Source of the DNA: VXPQ01 sp965116435
Lineage (GTDB): Bacteria; Bacteroidota; Rhodothermia; Rhodothermales; VXPQ01
Assembly (NCBI GenBank): GCA_965116435.1
Contig: OZ220686.1
Coordinates: 744,001-808,000, forward strand
Direction of reading: 5' to 3'
Length of the DNA: 64,000 bases
This document shows, piece after piece, positions 24,896 to 34,027 of this stretch. The notes below the pieces were generated by a model. That model worked only from the letters and a program-made list of their open reading frames with translations, had not been told where the DNA came from and did no database searches. The position numbers were made by a program, and so were the translations under genes. Each line of letters starts with the position of its first letter. Position 1 is the stretch's first letter.

Positions 24896-27142
24896 CTACC
24901 GAATGATGATGAATTTCTGGATGGCCTGTTCGCCCGAATTGAGGTCGGTGATCACGGCAATGTAAATGCCGCTCGCAACCACCTGCCGCGAAGAGGTCGT
25001 CAGATCCCAAAACTCGTCGCCGCTCCCGTCCAGGTGCTCGATCGTCCGAATCAATTCGCCCAGTTCGGAAAATATCTGGATGCGCGCTTGGCCCGGAAGC
25101 TCGTAGAAAGCCATGCGATCCTGCACGTCAAGACGCACCGCCGGGTCGGCGTCGATGTGGTAGGGATTCGGCACAATGCGTATGTCGCTCAGCGAATTGC
25201 CGGGCGGACGCTTCAGCGTGGCCGGGTTGTAGGTTTGCGCATAGTACCGACTGGTTTTCGTCCCGTCGCTTCCTATCCCGATCAGGTAATAGTAGTACGA
25301 ACCGCCCCGAACCACCTCGGTGTCCTCGTAGCTCGTAGCGCCGCCCGACAATTCCGCGGCCAGGGAATACGAGCGAGCCATGTCCGGAACGCCTACGCCG
25401 CCCGGGCCTTCCTCCAGCACCGAAACGATGCCGGAATAATGCTTCTGGGCGCGCCACACTTGCCATGAGGCCGGCGCCGACGTAGTCGTCCAGTCCAAAA
25501 CGATCTTGTCCGTGCCGGACGTGACGAGAAAGGACGTGGGCGGGGGCGGCGGATGCGGCGCGTTCAGCCCGCCATTGTACGTATTGATGGCCGTCTGGAA
25601 CGTTTCGAACAGCGAATCTCGCGCCGTCATGAACCACTCGTTCTTCGTCATCTTCTCGTCGTCGTCGATCATACCGTTGCTGTTGGCGTCGAATTCGATG
25701 ACCAGATCGTTGTCGCCGTCCCGAGGGGGACTGCCGTGCATATTCCCGGACAGTTTGTACGTCCGCCCGATATGCCAGGCCGCTTCGTCGCTAAGCCCCG
25801 CGGCGGCCTCGGCCACGACGATCCTGACTTCCTCGCCATGCGCAATGTCGTACGGCCCGTACGCAAACGCAAATCCCCATCCGCCTGCGCCGGCCCCGCC
25901 GTTGGGGTCGTTCGACTGGTTGGCGAAATCAGGATTGGCGTCATATGGCGAATCGGCGGTCAAGCCCATCACGAGACCCGCCTGGGTTGGCCAGGAACGG
26001 CCTGTGCAGTCGGCGTCCCCGGGCCGGGCGATGCCGCCGGTCGGCGCAGCGGTGGAGCCGCACTGAAACCAGTCGTACTGCTCCAGCATGAGGTCCCGCT
26101 TGTTGTGCGTGGGTTCACTGGTCAGTTTGCCGTAGTCGGAATTGAGGTGCGTCATCATGGCCGGCTGTCCCGGATCGTCGGGACGGCTTTCGCCCGGAGC
26201 ATGCGCCTCCGTGTCCGCATGGATGGTCACCACGCCCGTGAAATTGGCGCTGCCAAGCCTCCCGAGGGTATCCGCCGGAAAACCCCAGTTATGCTCGGAC
26301 CAGAACGGATTCCCCAGCGTATTCACCAGATACCCTGTCGCCTGGATATTCCCGAGCCACGCGAACGAAGCGCGCATATCCACGCCGTAATCGTTCAGCC
26401 CGTCGCCAATGGCGTCGTTCATGGTGTACTGCCCCCATCCTACGCCGCCTGCGCTATTTCCCCACGCGCCCGCAAATCCGGCCCCCGTAGGACGCTCAAG
26501 AAACGCAATGTACACGCCTTCCAAATCGTTCTCTACCTCCACCTCGGGGTCTCCGTCCTGATTCCCCGTATTCGTGAAGGTATATTCGATAATGTGGTAG
26601 TTGTCGTGATCCTCATGGCTCCACGCCATAGCGCGCCGGGTGGTCGTGATCCCGATGGAGGAGTTGATCTCCGAAACCACCATGCGATCCGGGGCCATGC
26701 TACCGTCCACCTCGTCCGGAACCACGGGTTGCAGGAACGTATTCGCCCCGTCCACCTCCACGGTCACCGGGTCGTATCGGGAATACAGCAGATGCGAAGT
26801 GCTGAACATCTCCCCGATACCGGGGGCGCGAGGCCCGGTGTGCGATACGCGAACATCGTATTGCTGCCCGGTTTCCCCATGGGTCACGTTCTTTGCGCCA
26901 ATCCAGAACCCTTTCCAGCGGCTGTACCCCGAAGAAGGACGAATGGCCGGGTAGTTCCAGACTACGTCGCTTCGCTCCGGGTTGGCCCCGCCAGACAAGT
27001 ACCAGCCCTGGAAGTCGCCTACGCTAAGCCATTTGGGAATCCACTGAGCCTTTGCATCCTCTACCGGCGCAAAGAGCATAAGCGCCATCGCCAGCACGGC
27101 TGCCATAAGCCCTGACGTACGGATGTGATGAGTGATTCGCAT
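24896..27142 (-). CDS. Large secreted protein with T9SS-like C-terminal sorting domain (module II)
   Basis: It is a 748-residue exported protein with a signal peptide to about residue 33 (DAKAQ). Its long middle part is rich in Trp, Asp and Gly without a recognised enzyme motif (SRWKGFWIGAKN near residue 67; HDNYHIIEYTFTNTGN near 193). An FN3-like segment covers about 530-640. The C-terminal ~85 residues read like a type A T9SS domain: VPNPYHID, a SGDEFWDLT strand, ASGIYIAVI and a final KFIIIR. The paralogue at 41417 has the same plan. Probably surface cargo fixed with the neighbouring PorV-like barrel; function unknown. Confidence 0.8.
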   Translation of the reverse strand: MRITHHIRTSGLMAAVLAMALMLFAPVEDAKAQWIPKWLSVGDFQGWYLSGGANPERSDVVWNYPAIRPSSGYSRWKGFWIGAKNVTHGETGQQYDVRVSHTGPRAPGIGEMFSTSHLLYSRYDPVTVEVDGANTFLQPVVPDEVDGSMAPDRMVVSEINSSIGITTTRRAMAWSHEDHDNYHIIEYTFTNTGNQDGDPEVEVENDLEGVYIAFLERPTGAGFAGAWGNSAGGVGWGQYTMNDAIGDGLNDYGVDMRASFAWLGNIQATGYLVNTLGNPFWSEHNWGFPADTLGRLGSANFTGVVTIHADTEAHAPGESRPDDPGQPAMMTHLNSDYGKLTSEPTHNKRDLMLEQYDWFQCGSTAAPTGGIARPGDADCTGRSWPTQAGLVMGLTADSPYDANPDFANQSNDPNGGAGAGGWGFAFAYGPYDIAHGEEVRIVVAEAAAGLSDEAAWHIGRTYKLSGNMHGSPPRDGDNDLVIEFDANSNGMIDDDEKMTKNEWFMTARDSLFETFQTAINTYNGGLNAPHPPPPPTSFLVTSGTDKIVLDWTTTSAPASWQVWRAQKHYSGIVSVLEEGPGGVGVPDMARSYSLAAELSGGATSYEDTEVVRGGSYYYYLIGIGSDGTKTSRYYAQTYNPATLKRPPGNSLSDIRIVPNPYHIDADPAVRLDVQDRMAFYELPGQARIQIFSELGELIRTIEHLDGSGDEFWDLTTSSRQVVASGIYIAVITDLNSGEQAIQKFIIIR

Positions 27143-27195
27143 GGTTGTGTCTCAGGTTCAGATGTCAGGAAATTTGCGTCAGCGAGGATGTTGCG

Positions 27196-30100
27196 TCAGA
27201 AGGAGAGCCGCAGTCCGAAGAACACGTTGCGCGGGTTCAGGAACTGTTGCCACATCCGGTTCGGCATGTTGATGTACGCCTTGTCCTCCATCACCTTGTC
27301 CACTTCGCTCTGGCTCGCCTCGGAGAAGGAACTGCCGCCCCACTTGTAATACTTCTGCTCGTCCACCACGTAGTAAAGCGGCCGGTCTTCGCCGGTTTCG
27401 GGCAACGGCCCCTGAATGATCGGCACGAACGCCACGCCGGGTCCGCGAAAATCGCCGGGCTGATCGTCGCCGTACAAGCCGCCGTCCGGAGAATCCGGGA
27501 GCGTACTCTGCGGCAGGTGGAGCGACGACATATAGTTACTCAAGTCCTGCTGCCCTGCGCCGAACAGGTTGCCGCCCGCATGATACAGGTGGCGAATATT
27601 CAGCACGTTCGTAAGGTCCACAAAGAATTGCGCGGAACCAACGCCCGTGCTGAAGCTCTTGCTAAGCCGCATGTCGAGCGTGTAATAGTCCTTCCAGCGA
27701 ACGTTTCCTTGCAGTTCGCGATCGCCGCTTCCCGCCGCGCCGGTCAAGTTCTGGCCGTCCCAGGTGAGCGTAAGGCCCTGGCGCCATTCCCCAAGGAAGT
27801 TGATCCGCCAGTCGCCGAGCGGATAGCTGCCGCCGAGGCTTGGGCCGATCCTCTTCGGCAGAATCAGTTCGATATTGAACCGGGCGAAGGGTTCCGGAAC
27901 CGGCTTGCTCGTGTAGTGCTCCTCCGTGGTCCGGACAAAGTTATTCTGCTCGGTCGGGTTCTCGTCAAACCGGCTGAACCCGAAGTTGCCCGTCTTGCGC
28001 ACCAGGTAGGTGTAGTTCACGAACCCGCGCACCCAGGCGCCCCGGTTTCTGGAGATCGTGGCCTCGAAGCCCCGCACGTCGCCGTAGTTCCAGGGCAACG
28101 ACTTGCCGTAGCTCACGAGGTCATCCAGGCTGATATACCGCACGAAACGCGGCTGCTGGGTCAGATCGCGGTAATACCCGGACAGGCGGAGCAGGTACTG
28201 ATCGAACAGGTTCTGGTCGAAGCCCAGTTCGTACGCTACCGTCTTCGGCATCGGATGATCCGGATTGCCGATCGCCACCAGCGCGCCTGCAGACCCTTCC
28301 TCAATGTTGAAGAGGTCATGCGGATTGAGTGCATTGCGGAAATGCCCGTAGTTGAAGTACAGCTTGCTGTCTTCGGTAACCGGGAAGGAAATGCCGATCC
28401 GCGGGCTCAGGGCGACTTGCCGTTCCGTGGGTTCCTGATTCAGTTCCTCGTCGATGCGGGCGCGCCCGATCGCAGCGGAGAAGGTGCGCTCGTACGTATC
28501 GTACGTATACCAGTCGCCGCCCGCATGGAAATAGTCCAGCCGCACGCCCACGTTGGCCACCATGCCCCGGAATTCCAGCTTCGACTGGGCGTAGGTCGCG
28601 GCCTGCTGCGGCTTCCGGTTCCAGAGCCGTTTGGGATTCGTGTGGTGCGGATGCTCCGGATCGTCCTCGCCGAAGTCCGTATCGTAGTTCGAGTAGATGT
28701 ACTCGACGCCCGCCTTCGCCAGCATGAACCGGTTGCGCTGGCTGGTGATGTCGAACCGGCCCGTGAAACGGTTTACCGCCGAACTGTCGTATCCGCTGCC
28801 CCAGTGCCCGGACGTGCGGACGCCCAGCCCGAGTTTGTCGAAATCGTCGCTGATGCTGAACCCGTACGGTTCTTCGTCCAGCATGATGCCACCGCCGAGG
28901 TAGGAAATGCCCGGCGTTTCGTCGCGGGGACGCACCGTCCGCGTAAAGTAATCCGTCGAGGAATTCTGGAGCTGCACCTCATAGAACGTCTTGGCGTTCA
29001 GCGTATGCGTGAACTGTGCGCCGACCATAGTGCGGTCCACGTCCATAAGATTGTAGAGCATGGGGGCGAAATAGGCGCCCATGTCATGGCCCAGGCCAAA
29101 CATGGACTGGTGCCCGCCTTGCCACGGGTAGTAAAACGTATCCCCCGTCGTCAAGTTCGGCCACCCTGCTTCGTTGCGGTTGAGGCCCAGCTGGGAGGAC
29201 TTCATGCCCTGCAAGATCAGTTTCATGCCAGGCGCCAGGTTCGAAATGATCTTCCCCTGATACACGCGCTCCGTAAAGGCGTCGCGCTCGTAGCCTCCCA
29301 TCGCGTACGCGGTCTGCGTCTGGCGGAACGAAGCGGTAAATCGCATATCGCCCACCAACTGATGCAAGATCGGTATCGGCCCGCCAATGGTGGCGTCGAA
29401 TTCGTAGTCGGGCTCCTGAACCTCCACATCCTTGCGCAGGTAATGGTCGAAATAGACTTGCTGGAGATCCTGCGCCGAAAACGTCCTGCCCAACGCCATA
29501 ACCTCGGGACGGTTGTTGTAATCCGTGGCGATCTTGTTCCAGCCTCCCTCAAAGGAATCGTACTCGCGCTGCATCCAGGAAGGCCATTTTTCCGTGCCTT
29601 CGAAGGCCACAAGGGGATCCGTCAACGGGCGGATGTGGAAGCTATTGTTGGAACTGACCATGTCCACCTCGTTCCCGTCCACGTCCACGCCCGGGAAATT
29701 CTTCTGCCCTGCGGAACTGTACCGCACGATGGCGTCCGCGAAGTACTTGTTCTCTTCCGGTTCTTTCGTGATTACGTTGACCAGCCCCGAACGCACGTTG
29801 CCGTACTCCGCATTGAACCCGCCCGTCTGGACCTGCACTTCCTGCACCGACGTGTAACTTACGCCCGTATACGGCGTGTTGTCGCGTCCACTGGTCATGG
29901 ACAAGCCGTCCACCATGAACTGGATCTGGTCGCCGCCGAACCCGCGCACGGTAAGGCCGCGCTCGAAACCGGCCTGCAAGCCAATGACCCGTTCGATGTC
30001 GGTCAGCGGGATATTCTCGATCTCTTCAGCGGTAATGTTCGCCACGCTGGCGGACACGTCGCGCTGCACCACAGGGCGAACATCCGTCACGACCACCTCT

Positions 30101-30426
30101 TCCAAGCCCACCGCCTCTTCCTGCAACACGAAGTTCAGCTCCGTGGTAAGGTCGATATTGACGCGCACGGCTTCATACACCTCGGAGGCATACCCGATGA
30201 AAGAGGCCCGCACATCGTACGATCCGGGACGCACGTTCACAATGAAATAGTACCCGTCCGCATCGGTGATGGCGCCCTGCGTCGTGCCCACAATGGCCAC
30301 ATTGACGCCCGGCAGCGCTTCGCCGGTAGAAGCTTCCGTAACCTGGCCGGATATTTTACCCGTTTGAGCCCAGGCAGAGGCTGGAAGGAAGAGAATAAGC
30401 GCAAACAGTAGCTTTGCGAGTCTCAT
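27196..30426 (-). CDS. TonB-dependent receptor with carboxypeptidase-like domain, long form (module II)
   Basis: It is a 1076-residue outer-membrane receptor with a signal peptide to AWAQ (residue 21). A CarboxypepD_reg-like domain covers about 23-110 (ISGQVTEASTGEALPGVNV), then the plug (VRGFGGDQIQFMVDGLSM, SVQEVQVQTGGFNAEYGNV) and a large barrel ending FGLRLSF. Its N-terminal half is plainly paralogous to the receptor at 43851. No SusD follows. Instead the next genes are the secreted protein and PorV-like barrel, so it may import a ligand captured by those. The transported substrate is unknown. Confidence 0.88.
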   Translation of the reverse strand: MRLAKLLFALILFLPASAWAQTGKISGQVTEASTGEALPGVNVAIVGTTQGAITDADGYYFIVNVRPGSYDVRASFIGYASEVYEAVRVNIDLTTELNFVLQEEAVGLEEVVVTDVRPVVQRDVSASVANITAEEIENIPLTDIERVIGLQAGFERGLTVRGFGGDQIQFMVDGLSMTSGRDNTPYTGVSYTSVQEVQVQTGGFNAEYGNVRSGLVNVITKEPEENKYFADAIVRYSSAGQKNFPGVDVDGNEVDMVSSNNSFHIRPLTDPLVAFEGTEKWPSWMQREYDSFEGGWNKIATDYNNRPEVMALGRTFSAQDLQQVYFDHYLRKDVEVQEPDYEFDATIGGPIPILHQLVGDMRFTASFRQTQTAYAMGGYERDAFTERVYQGKIISNLAPGMKLILQGMKSSQLGLNRNEAGWPNLTTGDTFYYPWQGGHQSMFGLGHDMGAYFAPMLYNLMDVDRTMVGAQFTHTLNAKTFYEVQLQNSSTDYFTRTVRPRDETPGISYLGGGIMLDEEPYGFSISDDFDKLGLGVRTSGHWGSGYDSSAVNRFTGRFDITSQRNRFMLAKAGVEYIYSNYDTDFGEDDPEHPHHTNPKRLWNRKPQQAATYAQSKLEFRGMVANVGVRLDYFHAGGDWYTYDTYERTFSAAIGRARIDEELNQEPTERQVALSPRIGISFPVTEDSKLYFNYGHFRNALNPHDLFNIEEGSAGALVAIGNPDHPMPKTVAYELGFDQNLFDQYLLRLSGYYRDLTQQPRFVRYISLDDLVSYGKSLPWNYGDVRGFEATISRNRGAWVRGFVNYTYLVRKTGNFGFSRFDENPTEQNNFVRTTEEHYTSKPVPEPFARFNIELILPKRIGPSLGGSYPLGDWRINFLGEWRQGLTLTWDGQNLTGAAGSGDRELQGNVRWKDYYTLDMRLSKSFSTGVGSAQFFVDLTNVLNIRHLYHAGGNLFGAGQQDLSNYMSSLHLPQSTLPDSPDGGLYGDDQPGDFRGPGVAFVPIIQGPLPETGEDRPLYYVVDEQKYYKWGGSSFSEASQSEVDKVMEDKAYINMPNRMWQQFLNPRNVFFGLRLSF

Positions 30427-30546
30427 GGGCCGATTCCCCCGGATATGGTTTTACGTGAGTATTCTGGAGTCGAGGATTCCGTCGGGCGCACCTGCACAGC
30501 GCAAAGCGCACGACGGAGAAAACGTTGCTGCACCCTGATTATACTG

Positions 30547-30576
30547 AAAAAATTAATTATCTACATGTAATTTTTT
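30547..30576 (-). terminator. Weak AT hairpin after module I
   Basis: AAAAAATTA and TAATTTTTT pair across a 12-base loop immediately past the DUF4249 stop (30581-30583), with an 11-base T/A run. On the minus strand it ends in a T tract. All pairs are A-T, so its efficiency as a terminator is doubtful. It marks the junction of the two modules. Confidence 0.35.
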
Positions 30577-30580
30577 TTTT

Positions 30581-31549
30581 TCAATTTTCTTCCGGGGAGC
30601 GGAAACCCGCCTCTTCGATGGCTTCGCGCGGAGGGAGCCACTGCTCCTCGAGACGGTACCCCGCGCCTACGAATCCGAATCCGTTGCGCACGTTCCGCAT
30701 GACGTCCGGCTGCACCAGAATGTCCGGGTCGAATATGCCTCCGGGGGGATCCCACGCTTCGCTGGCCGCGATGAACCGCAACGTCACGTTCAGCAGAATG
30801 ACGCCGACTTGCAGGTCGATGCCGATGTCCACCAGATCCGCGAGGTACGAAACGACTTCCAGAAAATCTCCCCGCAGGTCCACCGGAACGACCCATCCTT
30901 CGCCCGTTGCTTCGTGCCGCAGAAAATACGGAATCACAATATTGTCCGATTTGATGTCCGCTTCGTTGGCGATCTTGTACGCGATCGTATACTGCACCTC
31001 TACCTGCACGAGGCTCGGCACGTCTCCCCGCACCCGCACAGGCTGCTCCACGGAGGAAAAACGAATCACAGGCTCCTCGACGATGATTTCCGCCTCGGAC
31101 GGCACCGTCGTCTCCACCGTGGATTCCGCGCCGTCCGAACGGATGGCGGCAATGTCGTAGGTGTGTCCAAAGCGGGCCCGAAACGGAGCGAAATACACGT
31201 GCGCGTACTGATTCGCAAAATCGACGATGACGGAATCGCGCCAAACGTGTTGCTCGCCGGTCGCGCGGTCCGTGGAAACGACCCGCACGTCCAGCGGCTC
31301 TGGCGTGGCGGGAGCCAGGCGCTGCTGCACCGGAAAAATCCGTACCCACTGCGAATCGAGTTGGGGGGACAAGACCCCATACATCGAATACGGCATATTC
31401 GTCCCGACGACCGCCACGACGTCTTCCTCGCACGCGGTCAAGCCCAGAAGCGCCGCAAAAACGCACGGAACGAACGCAGCGCGAACCGAACGCAACGCGC
31501 CGCGCCGGAGCGCCCGCAAACCATGCGATATGTTTCGTACGAACCTCAT
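30581..31549 (-). CDS. DUF4249 family outer-membrane lipoprotein (module I)
   Basis: It is a 322-residue lipoprotein with lipobox LGLTAC (Cys40) after an unusually long basic N-terminus. The DUF4249 landmarks are present: NMPYSMYGVLSPQLDSQWVRI early, TTVPSEAEI strands, and the C-terminal VRNGFGFVGAGY block close to its paralogue at 15450. The ATG overlaps the stop of the short TonB receptor (ATGA), so the pair is coupled. Last gene of module I. Confidence 0.82.
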   Translation of the reverse strand: MRFVRNISHGLRALRRGALRSVRAAFVPCVFAALLGLTACEEDVVAVVGTNMPYSMYGVLSPQLDSQWVRIFPVQQRLAPATPEPLDVRVVSTDRATGEQHVWRDSVIVDFANQYAHVYFAPFRARFGHTYDIAAIRSDGAESTVETTVPSEAEIIVEEPVIRFSSVEQPVRVRGDVPSLVQVEVQYTIAYKIANEADIKSDNIVIPYFLRHEATGEGWVVPVDLRGDFLEVVSYLADLVDIGIDLQVGVILLNVTLRFIAASEAWDPPGGIFDPDILVQPDVMRNVRNGFGFVGAGYRLEEQWLPPREAIEEAGFRSPEEN

Positions 31550-33939
31550 TCGAAAGACACTTTCATCCCGAGCGAAGGCACGAACGGAAGCTGATCGACG
31601 CGGTTGAGCGTGAAAATATCAAGGTAGAAAATGTTGCGGCGCCCATACGTATTGATCGCGCTGGCCAGCAGCGCCACATCCACCGAACCGACGGAAAACG
31701 TCCGCTCCACCGATACGTCCAGCCGATGGTACGTCGGCAACAACGCATTGAAGGGCTGTTCGTAAATGATCCGCCGCGTGGACGGCGTATCCACGGCTTT
31801 CTCCACATCGTCCACCAGCAAAAACCCGTCGAACCCGATCGCGCGGCTGAACGGAAGGCCCGACCCGAAATCCCAACGCACGCTCAGGTCGAACCCCTTC
31901 GCTTCGACGACCGCAACCATATTCAACTGATGCCGCCGGTCGTGGGGCGGACGAAATTTCAGCGTTTCTTCGCCGTACCAGAGGGGGATGGATGCATCTT
32001 CCGCCTCGTACCGGGTCGAGGACAGGCCGTAGTTCGCATAGCCGTAGAACCGCTGCCCGCGCAACTCAAGCCGAACGTCCACCCCCATCGAACGGCCCGT
32101 AGCCGGCTGCAATCTCGAAATGAACCGGGGATAACTCGTCCACTCGGAAATAAAAAGGTTCGACAAATGCCGATAGTACCCCTCCAGAGACAGTTCCAGC
32201 CGCCGCAAGGGCTGGGCGCGGTATCCCATCAAAAAGTGCGTGGCCCGCTGCGGGCGCCCTTGCAAGACATTCAGCAAATTCGGGTTGTCCTTGGGCACAT
32301 TGGCCCATACCGTGAACACGCTGGCGGCGTCCCGGCGGTCGTTGAGTCCCAGAATTTCCTGATGATAAATGCCCCAGGCCGCGCTGATCTCATGGATTCC
32401 GCGCCCCCATACCGCGCGCAACCGGGGTTCGATGAAGGGCTCGAACCGGACCCGGTAGAACTGCAGCCGCACCCCCGGACGAATACTGAATCCGCCCCCC
32501 GGCGCGATATCCAGATCCAGGTAGCTCCCCCACTGGGGCACGCTCGCATACCGGAGTTCTATATTCTGGTACAGCCCGCCGATGGCGCTGTTCAACTGAG
32601 TGGCGCGCAATTCGCTGCCGCCCCGGGCATCGATCCCGTCCCCGAAATACGTGGCGTCCGCCGAAACATGCGTGTTCTCGATCCGGGACCAGCGGAGGGG
32701 GTCTTCGCGGGGGCCGAGCTCCGTTTCGAGCCGCGAATACGATACGTGAAAATTGGCCATAATCGAAAACACGCGGGGGAGCATCAGGAGCCGCATGCCA
32801 ATGGCGTCGTTGCGCCAGCCTATTTCTTCCTGGATTCCGCCCGTCTCCCCGGTCAAAAACCCGCGATCCCACGTCTTCAGGCCCGTCACCGAAGCGCGCA
32901 TATTGCTCTTCACCACGGTGTGCAGCTTGAAAAAGGCGTCGCCGAACGTGAACGGCAGGGCATCGTCCAGGTAGCGGGCGACGCCCTGTTCGATGTTCGA
33001 CCGGCGCACGGAAGCGGCCATGGAAACGCGGCCCGGCCACAGCGGTCCCTCCAGACGCGCCGAGCTCAGGAACGGCGAAGCAGCCGCCGAAGCGGCGTAC
33101 TGGCGCATGTTGCCCGTCCGCGACGAAATGTCGATCACGGAAGAAATCCATCCCCCGAACTCGCTGCCGTACCCCCCCGCGTATATATCCACCCGATTGA
33201 TATTGTCCGACGGAAACGCGGAATAAAACCCCATGATGTGAAACGGCTGGTACAAAAGAATGCCGTCCAGCTGCACCAGGTTCTGGGAGGGCTCTCCGCC
33301 CCGAATGAACAGCTGCCCGCCCCGGTCGCCCGTCGTGACGACGCCCGGCTGCGCGGACAAATAGGTCGCAAGGTCGCCGCTTACGTCCGGCCCCGGCACA
33401 TATTCGATATCGGCAGCGCGGATCGTTTGTTGGCCGGCGGTCACGCGGGCGGCGCCCCCCTCGCGCTCGGACTCCACCAGCACCTCGTCCATCTCCTCGT
33501 CCGCCGGCTCCATCGCAATATTGTACGTCCGGACCGCTCCTGCGCGCAGCTGCAGCGAATCGACGTGCGGACGATACCCTACGAAGCGCGCCTCGATCCG
33601 GTAGGCGCCGGGCGCCAGGCCCGCGATCACGTACAACCCGTCCTCGTTCGTCGCCGCCCCGCGCACCAGATTCCCCCCCTGCTCCAGCGCCACATTGACC
33701 AGTTCGAGCGGCTGCCCGTCCGAAACGTCGGTCACAAACCCGCTCACAGAGGCTTGCTGCGCCCGCGCCGCGCACGGAACGAACAGCCCGGCCAGGGCGC
33801 ACCCCGCCGCCAGCCGCACCCACATCGTCCGCCGCGCAAAAGATCGCAGAAACGACCCGCCGCACGCATCCCCGCGCGGACCCTTTCCAAAAGCGTTGCG
33901 CACCCGATCCTCCCTCATATCCATTCCGAATCCGGGCAA
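31546..33939 (-). CDS. TonB-dependent receptor with carboxypeptidase-regulatory-like domain, short form (module I)
   Basis: It is 797 residues from the first ATG; a signal peptide that starts at Met39 (33825; WVRLAAGCALAGLF, cleavage after ARAQ) would give 759 and fits its 765-residue paralogue better. The domains are a CarboxypepD_reg-like domain (SGFVTDVSDGQPLELVNV), a plug with GDRGGQLFIRGGEPSQNL, and a 22-strand-type barrel ending KVSFE. It works with the overlapping DUF4249 gene. It lies directly after the degenerate hydrolase gene, a gene absent from module II. Confidence 0.86.
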   Translation of the reverse strand: MPGFGMDMREDRVRNAFGKGPRGDACGGSFLRSFARRTMWVRLAAGCALAGLFVPCAARAQQASVSGFVTDVSDGQPLELVNVALEQGGNLVRGAATNEDGLYVIAGLAPGAYRIEARFVGYRPHVDSLQLRAGAVRTYNIAMEPADEEMDEVLVESEREGGAARVTAGQQTIRAADIEYVPGPDVSGDLATYLSAQPGVVTTGDRGGQLFIRGGEPSQNLVQLDGILLYQPFHIMGFYSAFPSDNINRVDIYAGGYGSEFGGWISSVIDISSRTGNMRQYAASAAASPFLSSARLEGPLWPGRVSMAASVRRSNIEQGVARYLDDALPFTFGDAFFKLHTVVKSNMRASVTGLKTWDRGFLTGETGGIQEEIGWRNDAIGMRLLMLPRVFSIMANFHVSYSRLETELGPREDPLRWSRIENTHVSADATYFGDGIDARGGSELRATQLNSAIGGLYQNIELRYASVPQWGSYLDLDIAPGGGFSIRPGVRLQFYRVRFEPFIEPRLRAVWGRGIHEISAAWGIYHQEILGLNDRRDAASVFTVWANVPKDNPNLLNVLQGRPQRATHFLMGYRAQPLRRLELSLEGYYRHLSNLFISEWTSYPRFISRLQPATGRSMGVDVRLELRGQRFYGYANYGLSSTRYEAEDASIPLWYGEETLKFRPPHDRRHQLNMVAVVEAKGFDLSVRWDFGSGLPFSRAIGFDGFLLVDDVEKAVDTPSTRRIIYEQPFNALLPTYHRLDVSVERTFSVGSVDVALLASAINTYGRRNIFYLDIFTLNRVDQLPFVPSLGMKVSFE

Positions 33940-34013
33940 TATCCGTTATTACCCACTGTTGCACAGGTATGTTATTTCGCGGAGCCGCACGGCGTACAGG
34001 GCTGAAATACCCC

Positions 34014-34027
34014 GGATACGCTGATTA
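34014..34027 (+). repeat. MITE-end fragment carrying a stop codon
   Basis: GGATACGCTGATTA matches the terminal repeat of the MITE family (compare 21411-21424). The TAA stop of the minus-strand hydrolase gene (34025-34027) lies in it, as does the stop of the precorrin-2 dehydrogenase in copy A. Confidence 0.45.

Noticed and set aside
27145..30411. Plus-strand frame of 1088 codons
   Set aside because: A shadow of the 1076-residue TonB receptor on the other strand. It is rich in His, Arg and Val as expected for antisense of GC-rich coding DNA.
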